DNA from: Amaranthus tricolor
Taxonomy: Eukaryota; Streptophyta; Magnoliopsida; Caryophyllales; Amaranthaceae
Length of the DNA: 64,000 bases
Assembly: GCF_026212465.1 (NCBI RefSeq)
Contig: NC_080059.1
Coordinates: 9,400,311-9,464,310, forward strand
Direction of reading: 5' to 3'
The notes below the pieces were generated by a model. The model saw nothing but the letters and a program-made list of their open reading frames with translations. It did not search any database and was not told the DNA's origin. Positions 1 through 11,809 of this stretch are shown piece by piece. Both the position numbers and the translations under genes were made by a program. The stretch's first letter is position 1; every line of letters begins with the position of its first letter.

Positions 1-4
1 ATTA

Positions 5-3000
5 ATGGCAGGTAAACGCGGTGGTTCAAATGGGTCAAAACGGAGCAAATGGTTGTCCCAGAATCCCAGCAAAAGATGGGGAGAGTTGTTCTTCCTTCTT
101 TATACTCCTTTTTGGTTAACTCTCTGCCTCGGCATTGTCGTCCCTTTCAAATTATATGAGGTTTTTACTTTTCTATTGCTTAATGTTGTCGATTTTAGGA
201 GCAGATTGTAGAAATTAGTGTTGAAGATGCTCAAATTTGATAACATGTTTCTGTGTTAACTTTTTTTATATGGTTAAATCAACGGGTAATCGGGTATGGA
301 GTCATTGATTTGGATTTGAGTTATAATAATTGAATGAATGTTTTGATTTGATTCAATGTGCTAATCAACAGAATTTCAAAGAGTTGGAGTACTTGCTTTT
401 GGCTATGATTTCAGCTGTACCATCATTTGTTATTCCATTGCTTTTTGTTGGCAAGGTAATTTCTTGTGTTCAACTACATCTATAATTATATAGTCCTTTT
501 CTTTCTCCTTCCATTGTTTTTAGATCCACATATGTATCTATTCCATTCCATTTCATTACCTCGATGCCGTTAAGGTGGGGTTTTAGAGTCAGATGTACTC
601 AGTCTTAGCCTTGTTAGTAATAATATGGTATGCTTATATACCAATCTGTGACATGGATATGTGTCCAAATATCCTACTTGGGTTTTGTGAAATTTCCATG
701 TTTAGTCTAAAAAGAAAGGTGGATTGACTCTGACTTGTATGGATACTGGGTTGATGACCGTGACTTTGTGTCTAAAAAGAAATGTTGAAGTGCCATATTA
801 TCTTGTCTGGGTTCCTAAAATCTGGCATGAGTATTGAAGCTAAAAACAAAGTATTCGAGTAACCTAGGGTATATATGGAGTATCTACATATTGTAAGTTC
901 TTGAACTTTATTAAGTCACAATACGCATTTAATGTCGAAGTGTAACAATACAATGCACTGATGGCAGAATAAAGGTTCAATCCGCAAATGTTTTTATTAA
1001 TTTAGCTTATAAATGTATGTATGATAACCTAGTCATAAATTTTAAAAGTTTAACCTTGTAAAAAATCCTTCCCTGAAAACACACAAACACTGCTGAATCA
1101 ATGATATGTTTGGATGGAGGGAAAGAGAGAGAAGGAAAATGAAAGGATCTTATTTATTTCGTTTGAATTCCTAAAGGGGAGGAAGATAAATGGAGAGGGA
1201 AACTCCTTCACATTCTGTGATTTAGATGTTTATGTGATTTATTTGACTCTCCTTTATAAACTATTAGTTTGTTGAATTGATTATTTTATTTTTCGATTTT
1301 TTTTTTCTAGGCTGATAAAGGCACTCCATTGAAGGATCGTTATTGGGTGAAGGTTAGATTTGTTTTGGTCAAAAATGCTTACAATTTGTTTCTTATTCGA
1401 TAAGATGAGCATTTTAAAATGGGCATTCATCGATTGTTTGTTAGATATCATCAAAACCAGGGGTCATATATTAATGTTTCCGGGATTTTGACTATTCCAG
1501 ATGTAGAAGCCTTTTGAAAATTTGACCTATCTTCCACTAGACTTGCTTCAACAGAGTTGTAATCATATATATGTTCTATATTGGTTTTTCTATTGTCGCT
1601 GGTAAAGGTTTTATGCATTTACAGAAATAATTTCTTGAATTAAAAATTATAGTGTTGCATTTATAATGTACTCCATTGAAGCTGAGTAAGCTTGTTGGTG
1701 TCGTATAACATTGTTTTGACATCCTACCCAATCTTGATAAATTACTCTCTTAGTGTAACATAATTCGCTAGTTGATTCGCTTTTTGAATTTGCAATTCGC
1801 TCAAAATTACCCTAAAATAACCCAAAACCTACCATAATTTGCTTATTTTGATTTGCGATTCGCGAGGAGATTAGTGAATCATGTGACAGTCTCTTTAATT
1901 TTATTTTTGTTAGAGGCATCTTCATTAGCTTTGCCTTCTGTTAATTTATGATTGTGCTACTTTGCAATAGTGGATTGTAGATTTATCCAAGTGCTCTTAG
2001 ATTCTTTTTGGTGCCTATGTAATGGATATTGCCTTTTTGTTGCATGATATTTATGTATTTCGTACAGGATGGGTGAATTTTAAACTGAAAAATGTTGTTG
2101 ACCTATTTTACTGATTTTCTAGGTTTTTTTATCAAATTGGGTGATATTTTTTTGGCAAAATATTTATATTACCATTGATAGTGAGAAATTACAAGGGGAG
2201 CCCTCATTAGGGACGAACACAAACCACTAGACTACAAGAGCATTAAAAAAAAAGCAACCAAAAAGACCAAAACAGACTAGGCCAAAGGCCCCATACTACT
2301 AAGGCCTAAAAAACAAAGGAATCGAGCAACCAAAAACAAAGACCACCCAACAATACATCCAAGCCCATCACCCACAGCTCAGATAACCTAGCAAGAACCT
2401 CAACCAATAGGGAAATCTCAGCACTTCATGACAGGCTTCACAGCAGACACACAACTATCACAACAGACCCACGAACAACTCACTAAACACACCGACACTG
2501 GACCCCCAAAACACCACCTCACAACCTGACAGCAGGTCCAAAACCCCAAGCACCAGCCGAGCATGACCTGACCAATGTCCCACGCAGCTCCCATCTACTG
2601 CCAGAGAAAAGACAGAAGCCAGAACCAGATCCGCAAAGCACAACAGATCTGCCCTCCCTGCACAGCAAGCCAACAGAAACCTGAATAGTAGCTGGACTCC
2701 AAATACTCCATAAGCAATGCTGCAGCATAACCTGCCTGCCAGTAGCCCCAAAATCACACAAGCCAAAACACCAAGGCAGACAACACATAACGAGCAAACC
2801 CACACAGAAAAACGGAATATTCCTCACTGGATATCAAACATCAGAAACCAGCAGCAACCATTCATCAGAAAGCTTTGCAGAAACAGCAAACAAAAATTTG
2901 ACTGATGTTGCATTTCTATATTTGTGTTCTTTCCCCCTTCAGTGTAGTACTTTAGTTTTCATAAGGTCTTTGCTGCTGTTTATTCGATTTTTTCCAAGCA

Positions 3001-4651
3001 AAAAGCCATATCTCCATTGCAATCTAAGCTCTGCATCTTGTGACATATTCAACAGTGCAAATTCTTGATTTGACAGGCCAGCATCTGGATTGTGCTTTTT
3101 AGTTATGTGGGGAATTACTTTTGGACCCACTACTTCTTCAAAGTATTAGGAGCTTCATATACCTTCCCATCATGGAGAATGAATGATGTGAGTGACACTG
3201 ATTTATACGTTGAATCATATTCACTTGCCAATTCTGAAGCTGGATTGTATATCATTTCTTTGTTGGTGCAGGTGCCACACACAACTTTCCTGTTGACTCA
3301 TGTATGTTTCCTCCTCTACCATGTTGCTTCAAATATGACACTTCGAAGATTACGCTATGCTCTTGCTGATGTACCTGAAAAAATTCGATGGTTGATGGAG
3401 GGTGCATGGATACTAGCACTATCTTACTTTATTGCTTACTTGGAGACTATAGCAATTGCGAACGTATGTTGACTTTTTGATTACTTTTTTCTATTACACT
3501 ATTAATGTTTATAAATTTTTCATTCCGTATTATCTGTCTAGTAAAATGACAATGCACTAGTTTTGTTTGTTTCATATATTAATGCACTTTTCTTGTCCGC
3601 ATAACCTTGTGCGTGATTATAAAAGCATCTAACAGAGAACAATGGGGGAAGTGTCTGATTTTGTGCACTTATTTTAGGTCAATCTTTTTATGTTGACTTA
3701 AGTGTGTCCTAAATATGACCTGTTGGAAAATCCCAATTAAAGGGTACATAGTTGAACCTTAAAAATCATTGCCAAATATGGGCCAACTTTTGTTCTCGGG
3801 CAGTGGCACAATTTGTTGATTCTTTCAGCTCTTTTTATCAAAATCTGCAATTGTGCCGTTAAAGTGTTTTCTTTATGTTTTAAATTTGTGCTTGGTGAGG
3901 TCTGATAGGCATGGTACTCTGCAGGCAGCGCATAACCTTATTAATGCTCGAGCGACTTAAGAATTTGCTGATACCTCCGTTATTTATTAATAGCTACACT
4001 TCACCCTTTTATGTGAGAGTTTTTTGAGCGAAGTGTAGCTATTACTAAATAACAGAGGTATTATGTATTTCATGCTGAGTAATGAACTCCTTTGTCGCTG
4101 TGATCCACATATGATCTCTAAAATGTATCAATGTCTCTTATGCAGTTTGTGTGAGTGACTACTGTATCCTGAAAGGATTTACGGTTCACTCTGATGGGTA
4201 TTAGATGCTTATTTTTTTCAACATGTGCAGTTTCCATACTATGATTTTGTAGACCGAGATGCCATGTACAGAGTTGGATGCTTGTTCTATGCAATCTACT
4301 TCATCGTAAGCTTCCCAATGTTTCTAAGGTGAGCCAATTGCGTGTTGCATTTTGTGGAGCATTTATTGACATTTAACCATCTGAGCGCAAGTATCTCAAT
4401 GCTAATTATGTCTTCTCTTGTGTGATCTCGTCTTCGTATGCTATTTTTACAACTTCAGAATTGACGAGAAACCTGGAGACAAATGGGATTTAGCAAGGGT
4501 TGGCATTGATGCTCTAGGCGCTGCAATGCTTGTTACGATAATACTAGATTTGTGGCGTATTTACTTGGGACCTATAGTTCCGCTTCCTCAGGAAAAGCAG
4601 TGTGCTCAAATCGGGATGCCTTGGTTTTCGGAACATCCTATTTCTGCTTGA
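5..4651 (+). CDS. CPI1: cycloeucalenol cycloisomerase (7 exons)
   Basis: Opens the 9beta,19-cyclopropane ring of cycloeucalenol to give obtusifoliol in plant sterol synthesis; a multi-pass ER membrane enzyme. Exons read by eye: 5-160, 372-455, 1311-1352, 3077-3187, 3272-3463, 4231-4328, 4459-4651. They sum to 876 nt, 291 residues plus stop, close to the roughly 280 residues usual for the family. Recognised from the N-terminal stretch NPSKRWGELFF...YTPFWLTLCLGIVVP, the central YVGNYFWTHYFFKVLGASYT and the C-terminal ALGAAMLVTIILDLWR. All introns are GT-AG. The N-terminus is Gly/Ser/Lys-rich and slightly longer than the Arabidopsis protein I remember. The 84-nt intron 3188-3271 is a multiple of three and has no in-frame stop. 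Promoter and 5'UTR lie outside the window; the start is the only ATG ahead of the conserved block. Confidence 0.95.
2147..2900 (-). mobile_element. LINE 3'-end fragment in CPI1 intron 3
   Basis: A block clearly richer in GC than the surrounding intron. Read on the minus strand it ends in a noncoding tail typical of plant L1-type LINEs: a short AT-rich stretch followed by TTTTGCCAAAAAAA at about 2147-2160. The minus-strand reading frames inside it look like remnants only; I recognise no reverse transcriptase motif, so this is probably a 5'-truncated copy. The flanks share an imperfect AAATTGGGTGAT / AAATTTGACTGAT that could be a decayed target duplication. The class is inferred from tail structure alone. 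Confidence 0.45.
3974..4058. mobile_element. 85-bp hairpin MITE (Stowaway-like) in CPI1 intron 5
   Basis: Two arms of about 30 bp (CCTCCGTTATTTATTAATAG and its complement ending AACAGAGG) differ at two positions and are separated by about 27 bp. The element is flanked by TA on both sides, as expected for Stowaway/Tc1-mariner MITEs. It is shorter than most Stowaway elements. Confidence 0.6.
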
Positions 4652-5210
4652 CATCTTGTTATCCACAATTTCTGAGGTCAAACAAGAATAAGAAGAAAAT
4701 GTTGTACAACTCGGATTTCCCCCCTTTTATAACTATACTCTTTGGCGGCAAATTTCTTCTTTATTTAGGGTTCGAATCCATTTGTGAAATTGCAAAGCTC
4801 GTGTGGAGAAATCATCTTGAACAATTCGATAATTTATTGAAACACGCCAACATCTGAGGTTGTTTTAGTTGCATTGCGCATCTACCACTCGATCTTGACA
4901 ATGTAGAGATGTTAATGGGCAATAACTCTTGTATTGAAGTCCTTGGAATAGGGCTAGTAGAACCAATGTTTAGTTCGGAAAATGCATTAGTCCTTACTCC
5001 TTACGGGCGTTTTATATGCTCCCGAAATAGTGAAGACTACACGCTATCTAATAGATTGAGATTTAAGCTTGTGTTTGAGACTGTTCAATGTATTATATAG
5101 AAAGCGGGGAAATTTTAGGTACATGTTGATGTTATAATGCAAAAAAATTGTTTTAGCCTTCACTTTGTAATAACAATGTTTCTGTTTTGAATATCAATCA
5201 ATGTGAAGTT
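4652..5210 (+). other. CPI1 3'UTR region
   Basis: Follows the CPI1 stop. Short open stretches here have no recognisable product. A T-rich, AATATCAATCAATG-like stretch near 5190 could lie near the polyadenylation site, but there is no clear AATAAA. Confidence 0.4.
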
Positions 5211-6092
5211 TCCATTGGCAATCTCATTTTGCCTAAACATGATCTAATTTCAACATTTATATTTCATGATAAATCATGCAACACTTGCATGTTAAACATG
5301 ATCACAAGAACTCCACATAAGAAAATTGTAGAAATTCAATATGCTTAATTTTAGTTCATAGTGAATTAGGGATCTGTGTGATAGTCTAAGTAAATAACTG
5401 TGATTGATTAGGAATTTTTGATCTTTATAGTACTCCATTAGTAAATAAACATATGTAATTTTAACATTTAAAAGTAGGTTTTTTTTTAACCACTAAAATT
5501 AATTCGGCGCATATTTGCTTTGTGATATTCAATTTTTACCTTAATTTTATTTTGAAACTTAGCTGTTAGAAAAAGGGGACACGCATTTTTTATTTTTTTC
5601 ATGATAATTGAGTTATTAAGCCCATATAAAGACGCGTCTCACGATAAGATCAAATTAATGCAATACAAATCAATGTCAATTTTAATTCTGATCTAGTTTG
5701 ATTTGTTTTAAGTCGGTGCGCATCCTACTCCCTATTCCCTTCTAATCACTCTATCCTTATGGATTTGCCTACATTTCTATTTTGTTTTGTCCCTTTTACT
5801 TTGCAACATTTTCATCTTAAGTAATATATCCGCTAGTTTCGATCCTTATCCACATATCTTTCAAATTCTTCTTCATTTTAATCTTATTTAAATAATATAA
5901 TTTTAATGTTCTCACCACTTTCTTAATTTTTTTCCAAGTCATATAAATATCATGGCATATCTATCTATAATTGTTACTAAAGCAAAACACGCTAACATCA
6001 TCACTATTTAATATTGCTTACATGTCACAACCTCAACATAAATTTTCCTTCTAAAACTCAATGATGATGTCATTGTTTTTATAACTAATATT
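5211..6092. other. intergenic, nothing recognised
   Basis: AT-rich sequence with many stops in all frames. No gene, RNA gene or clear repeat boundary was seen. Confidence 0.5.
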
Positions 6093-6298
6093 TATATCTT
6101 CAGCTAGTCTCTTGAGAGACTATCTCTTTGAGAGACGCACTTTAAGTTCAGCCCATTAAAGATTAATGTCTATTTACTGTATTTTTAATGCCTAATTATA
6201 TTATCCTTAACGCTTACTTGCCGTATCTTTAATGCCTACTTTTAATATTTTAAATGTCTACTTACGTCATTCTTAATGCCTACTTACAATATTTTAAA

Positions 6299-7791
6299 AA
6301 CAGCTGGTCTTGGCCGAGACCGTCTCAAATTGAGACCAAGAGTAGGTCCAGCCAATTCGCGCGTGTATCAAACTCACAGCCTTCTCTCGTTTTTTCCTTT
6401 TTCTGGGCATTGTTCAATTTTAATCTTAAATGTATCAATTTTGACCTTAAAGGGTATCAATTTCAACTTAAAGTAAACTTGAAACAGATCAATTTACATA
6501 AAAAATTTAAAATTTGACCTATTTATGATCAATTTTGACGTTAAACTGATCAATTTCTACCTAGATATGGTTCTGTTTCACAATTTGAGTATGAAGTTAA
6601 TAAAATGGCATTATTTTATTATTTTATGGATGAATTTTAAACAACAAATGAATGGTCAATAACACTATAAATAATAGCATTAAAACATTGTACAATACAA
6701 CTACTTTTATTCAATGCAACATGATGGTTCTAATGGAACATAAGAGTATTTGTAGTCTTTAATTATCGATCAATAATAGTAATACTACTCTTTCTTCAAC
6801 ATATATATATATATATATATATAGGGGAGAGATCCAATGAGAAGGGGTTGAAAATGAGAAGGATAAGAAGGACTATACACTCTTGATTTCACTAAAATAA
6901 AAAAAATCTATGGTTACGATTGAGCCAAAAACACATAATTGTAACAGTAACTATGTTACACAGAAAAGTAACTATGAAATAATTTTTAAAATGTTTTCAG
7001 TTTATAACATAGTATCATTTTTTGTATATATAGTAACAAAAAAATCAAACAAAAATTTTTCTCATCCTTCTCAGTTTAAAATCTTCTTATTTGATATATA
7101 TATATATATATATTTGTAAATATTTCAAATTGAATATGTTAATAGTTAATTATGACACATAAAATGACAATTAATGTTTTATGATCTAACTCAATTTTGA
7201 ACGTATAAGCTTCAATTATCGTTTTCAAAATTAAGTATTTCAAAGTCTATAAAGATATTGTATAGGTTTTAATTCAAATTGAATATGTTAATAGTTAAAT
7301 TATGATATATAATTTGATAATGATGTTTTATAATCTAACTCAATTTTGCAATTATCGTCTTTAAAATAAGTATTCAAATTGTATAGATATATTGTATAAC
7401 ATTTAGTTCAAATTTAATATGTTAGTAGTTTTAACACTATTATTAATAGTTTTATTGACCATTCATTTGTTGTTTGAAATTCATCCATAGAATGATACAA
7501 TAATACCATTTTATATAACTTCGTTCTAAAATTGTGAAACAGAACCATATTTAGGTAGAAATTGATCAGTTTAACGTCAAAATTGATCACTTATAGGTTC
7601 AAATTGAAATTTTTTACTTTAATTGATATGTTTAAGTATTACTTTACGTAGAGATTAATACTTTTAAGGTCAAAATTGATAAATGCTCGGAAAATGGAAA
7701 AAATAAGAGAAAACGTGTAATGTTGTTACACGCGCGAATTGGCCCGACCCACTCTTGGTCTCAATTTGAGACGATCTCGGCCAAGTTTTGG
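6299..7791. mobile_element. long-TIR foldback / MULE-like non-autonomous element
   Basis: Terminal inverted repeats of roughly 380 bp: the left arm starts with TTGGCCGAGACCGTCTCAAA and the right arm ends with its near-complement TTTGAGACGATCTCGGCCAA. The arms stay similar inward through an AATTCGCGCG motif, repeated TTAAGGTCAAAATTGAT blocks and a stretch reading ATGGTTCTGTTTCACAAT on the left. Flanks TATTTTAAAA and TGTTTTAACA are a possible degraded 10-bp target duplication. Long TIRs and this size suit non-autonomous MULEs; no coding sequence is seen. Confidence 0.65.
6824..7093. mobile_element. MITE embedded in a TA microsatellite
   Basis: A block of about 270 bp starting GGGGAGAGATCCAATGAGAA lies between an AT repeat at 6801-6822 and another at about 7093-7112. 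Its ends are imperfect inverted repeats (GATCCAATGAGAAGG versus GATCAAATAAGAAG read from the other end). The arrangement resembles the TA-microsatellite-targeting Micron elements of rice, but membership in that family is not shown. Confidence 0.5.
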
Positions 7792-8114
7792 TGTTTTAAC
7801 AAATATATAATGGGTCGATCCATCTCTCACAAGAATTTGTGTATATCTTTGACATTATTACCTTCTAACTGTGACTATAATATTATTCATATTAATTAAT
7901 TTAATACATTTTAGATCACATCATCTAATATAATAAAAAACCATATATAGTTTTTTCAATTATTTATAAAATCTTATCAATTGAACTTATTAAATGAGTA
8001 TTATATAAGTGTATTGGAAATTTTAAGTTGGTTAAAAGATAATATACTTTTATGAGGAGTTTTTTATACATACTATCGGAATTGATTACTTAAATGCAAT
8101 ACATAATTATAATA

Positions 8115-8368
8115 CTCCCTCCTATTCAACTGAACTGTCCCATTTGACTTTTCACACTTGCCGAGGCAACATTTTAACTCTTAATATCTCAAATTATGCT
8201 TAATTAAAAATTATAAAAAGTTGATATTAATAATCCTTGTATTGAGACGAATCAAACAAGATCCCATATGACTATGTTTTAACTTATAGATTAAGAGTAA
8301 AATACAAATTAAGAGTGATAAGTGAATAGTGCCAAAAAAAAGGGACAATTCAGCTGAATAGGAGGTAG
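8115..8368. mobile_element. Stowaway MITE (254 bp)
   Basis: Flanked by TA/TA at 8113-8114 and 8369-8370. The left terminus CTCCCTCCTATTCAACTGAA and the right terminus TTCAGCTGAATAGGAGGTAG are inverted repeats of about 27 bp. CTCCCTCC with a TA duplication is the Stowaway signature. No coding capacity. Confidence 0.85.
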
Positions 8369-8370
8369 TA

Positions 8371-8885
8371 TGATCTAGGTTGTGACTATCTCTATACAAG
8401 TCACTTATATTTTTTATGACAAACAAATAATTTTTTTTGTTTAACTTTTATAAAATAATTTTACATAAATATTCATGTTAAATCTATAACTAAATTTTCA
8501 CAATCATCTACGCGCACAGTACAAAATATGATACAAATCAAACAATATATGCAATGTATAAAATATGATATAAATCAAACAATGTATGCAATGTATACAA
8601 CTATTTAGAATAAAATAAAATATAACTATAACATAAAATTTATTTCTTAAAGTTTTAATTTCTTAAATAATACAAATATGTCAGTAAATTTAATAAAGCC
8701 GTGCACCGCACGGTCACTGTCTAGTGAAGTATATTATAGAATGTTAATTTGTTAATTGTTAATTGTTGACAACGCCCAACAAATGTTAAAGCCGAATTCA
8801 TAATTCCCGCTCGTTTTTGTCATTGCCGCCAAAATTTGCCCTAATTTTTCTCAATCGTAGGTTGGTGAAGGTGACTGTGGAAGCC
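8371..8885. other. dCMP deaminase upstream region
   Basis: AT-rich sequence between the MITE and the dCMP deaminase start. It contains a short direct repeat (AAAATATGAT, ATAAATCAAACAAT) near 8524-8590. No clear TATA box. The 5'UTR probably lies within the last 100 bp. Confidence 0.35.
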
Positions 8886-11809
8886 ATGAATACGAGAGAT
8901 GTAACTTTGATATCATCTGCTACTCTCATCGGTGCTTTAGCATCCGCATTTGTTCTTCGCTTCTTCTTCGACAATCGTAAACAGCATCAATCTTCCTCTA
9001 AATCGGTTCAACTTCCTTCTACTCGGTCTCCTTTCGATCCTTCCAAACGTCTAGGGTTTGTTTTCATCTCCTCCTTTTTCCTTTTTTTTAATTTTTTTTA
9101 TACTATTCTACTTGTTGATTAGTAATTTTGCTATTGTTAATTGTTTGTTGTTGATTACGAACCGTAAATGTCATAGTTACTTATCTTGGGATGACTATTT
9201 TATGGCAATCGCTTTCCTTTCAGCTCAGCGCTCCAAAGATCCTAATCGCCAGGTGGTTATCACTTTCCCTCATATCTAATTTGAATAGACAAAATTTCTA
9301 CATGTTTACTTGAATTCATTTGTGAAACTTTCAAATAATTGAACAAAGTTTTTGGGACTATGGGAGTGTTTGGCAATTAGAATTTGGACCAATGACTTTT
9401 AGCTTTGACTTGTTTGACCTATTAATTTTTTTTTAACTGTTGAGCTAGCTATCAACCTAGTTGTATACAAAGTTATTTAACCCAGAGGCCAATAAGCTAG
9501 AAAAACAATCAAAAGAGCTACTTAGATCATTTCCTTGATTATGAAATAAAAGCCTTTTTAAGAAGTTGTTTTTTTTTTTTTTTTTTTGCTGTTTGGCAAT
9601 AGGGATAGGCCATTTAGGTTTCGGGTCAGATCTACTTTAGAAATTATACGCTGTGCATGCACTCGTTGTCTTGCCAATCATCACAACTTTCCTGATAGAG
9701 TTAATACCCATGATATTAATGTCAATGAGCACAGAGAAATGTAGTATAATAGTAATCCAAGAAAGAGTATAGAAACCATATATAACTTATTTGACATTCA
9801 ATGAACCAAAAGCCAAAGTTAACTAACAAGTTATACCAAAAGCTATGCATATTTTGTTGTAATGATTTGAATTCTTGTTGAAACATGAAGACTAACTTTT
9901 TTTGAGAGAACAGTTTGCAATTTGATCAATTTGCCTATACTTGAAGCTAACCGTTGATGTTGACAATTGTTGCTGTAGGTTGGTGCTTGTTTGGTTAGCC
10001 AAAATGGTGTAATTCTTGGTAAGATATCATCCTAAAATTATTGATCTTTATCAATGTAAGAACATAGATTTTACAAGTACATGGGGTTCATAAACTGCGC
10101 TTAATATGCTTTCTAGTCAGGCATTGGCTATAATGGATTCCCCCGAGGATGTTCAGATGATAAGCTTCCATGGGCAAAGGCCAGTCTTTTATTGTTTGGA
10201 AGCTAATTTGAAAAGCTGTCTAAATCTTTCCATTGTTTTAACAATTGTTTCTTTGGACTTCAGAAATCAAAAAACGAAGATCCTTTGGAAACCAAGTATC
10301 CGTGAGTGATGCAATCTCTCAGATTGTTAGAAATTCATTTTAAACATGGTTGAACTTTTCTTAAACTTTCTTTTGTGTCAGTTATGTTTGTCACGCAGAA
10401 GTGAATGCAATTCTCAACACCAATCATGCATCAGCTGCAGGACAGGTAGACTAGAATAGCCTTTGTTATATTGACATTCAGATGAAACTTGTGTAAATTC
10501 CCTTAAGGCCATTTTGTATTCGGGGTTTTTGTTTTCTGACAGTACATATTTGCCATTGTAACTGTTACTTTTCTTTTCAACCTTGCAGAAACTTTATGTT
10601 ACGATGTTCCCATGCAATGAATGTGCTAAAATAATTATTCAGGTAGTCCTAATGACCCTACTTTCAGAATGTAGTAGTAGTTATATGTATGCTGTGACCT
10701 TCTGATGCATGCAAGCTTGTGGTACAATACAACTGTTATGAGATATCCGAACTTGTATACGCATTAGAATTTAGGACTGTCCTCGAACATAATTTTGATC
10801 AAACGATGCAAACTTGAGAAGGGTTGGTGATTTTTTTCTAATACATTTCTTTATAACAGTAAAAAGAAAAAATCATTGGACTTCCTTCGATTGGTATTTG
10901 GTATCATGGGATTCAGCCAATTTTTTTATCATTGGTAAAGATGGAAAAATCATTTGTCTTTTGATGTGCTGATCCGCGATCTAAGAAGTACGACAGTTTG
11001 AATTGTCTTGCTTCATGGTTCAATGTTTTCTTCCAATTTGTTTAGTCCTTGTATGAATTAAACACTGTTTATCCAAAATTATTGATGTGGACATATGAAA
11101 GTTATTATGCATGTACTATGGCAATTGGTCTTAAACCAGGCTCTCAGTTTCTTTTTTTTTGTTTATGTGTAATCTACGAGCTCATATACTCCAAATATTT
11201 TTCATTGCAGTCCGGTGTTTCTGAAGTTATTTACTTTGTAGAGAAGAGGCTTCCAAATTCTGACAAATGCTATTTTGCTTCTCATAAGTTACTCTCGTTG
11301 GCTGGTGTAAAGGCAAGCTTTTTTCCCTCTTTAACAATTGTTTTTAACTGTTTATGACCGATCTCCTATCTTTTTTCCGTCCTTATTTTCATCTTAAGAC
11401 CAAGGTAGCAAGGTTAAATGACTCATTTCAATTATGAATAAACAGTTCTTGATAAACAAATAGTGATGGTTTAATTTTGATAAGGAAACTCTGATTAAAT
11501 CTCTCGTCAAAGACAGGATCTATACTTGATGTTTGTTGCTGTAACTAGCAAACATATCAGAATTCTCTCTATATTAAGTCTCTTTGACCTTTAGGAAATT
11601 GAGAAGAGTTGGGGATGTCTGCAAATTGGCATCCAACTTCAAAGCTTGCGTTTAATGCATAATCCAGGCTTGATCATATGCCGAAAGCAGATACAAATTA
11701 ACAGTTTTTTAAGAGTCTAGGCTAATTCAGTTGTGACTGGTTTGTAATACAGGTCAGGAAACATCAACCTCAAATGGGTCAGATCAATATAAAATTTGAA
11801 GAGCCCTGA
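8886..11809 (+). CDS. deoxycytidylate (dCMP) deaminase, 9 exons
   Basis: Deaminates dCMP to dUMP, feeding thymidylate synthesis. Exons: 8886-9055, 9177-9252, 9979-10018, 10121-10179, 10264-10301, 10382-10445, 10589-10642, 11211-11312, 11753-11809. They sum to 660 nt, 219 residues plus stop. Zinc-deaminase motifs are intact: HAE at about residues 132-134 (His ligand, catalytic Glu) and PCNEC at 157-161 (two Cys ligands). [20 protein letters not shown] and [18 protein letters not shown] are typical of plant dCMP deaminases. The N-terminus (about residues 7-27) is hydrophobic and could be a membrane anchor or targeting segment. Introns 4 and 8 appear to start with GC instead of GT, because only those donors keep the frame. 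The ATG at 8886 is chosen because upstream in-frame codons contain no ATG. Confidence 0.93.
9361..9960. other. repeat-like sequence in intron 2 of dCMP deaminase
   Basis: Contains GGGAGTGTTTGGCAATTAG near 9362, a motif common at hAT or Harbinger MITE ends, and a long T run at about 9569-9587 followed by GCTGTTTGGCAATAGGG. I could not define both ends of an element. Confidence 0.25.

Larger units (their letters stand above)
6101..7841. mobile_element. outer inverted-repeat element of a nested cluster
   Basis: The left end AGTCTCTTGAGAGAC and the right end CTCTCACAAGAATTTG form an imperfect inverted repeat. They are flanked by TATATCTT at 6093-6100 and 7842-7849, an 8-bp (possibly degraded 9-bp) target duplication that suits a Mutator-like or hAT-like non-autonomous element. 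The left part holds degenerate repeats of TAATGCCTACTTAC. The middle is occupied by a second element. No transposase is present. Confidence 0.5.

Noticed and set aside
2458..2827. Two overlapping minus-strand open frames of 100-115 codons
   Set aside because: They lie in the GC-rich LINE-like tail; composition explains the openness, and no known domain is visible.
4768..4779. GGTTCGAATCC, a perfect tRNA B-box-like sequence
   Set aside because: No A box, acceptor stem or cloverleaf around it; it lies in the CPI1 3'UTR.
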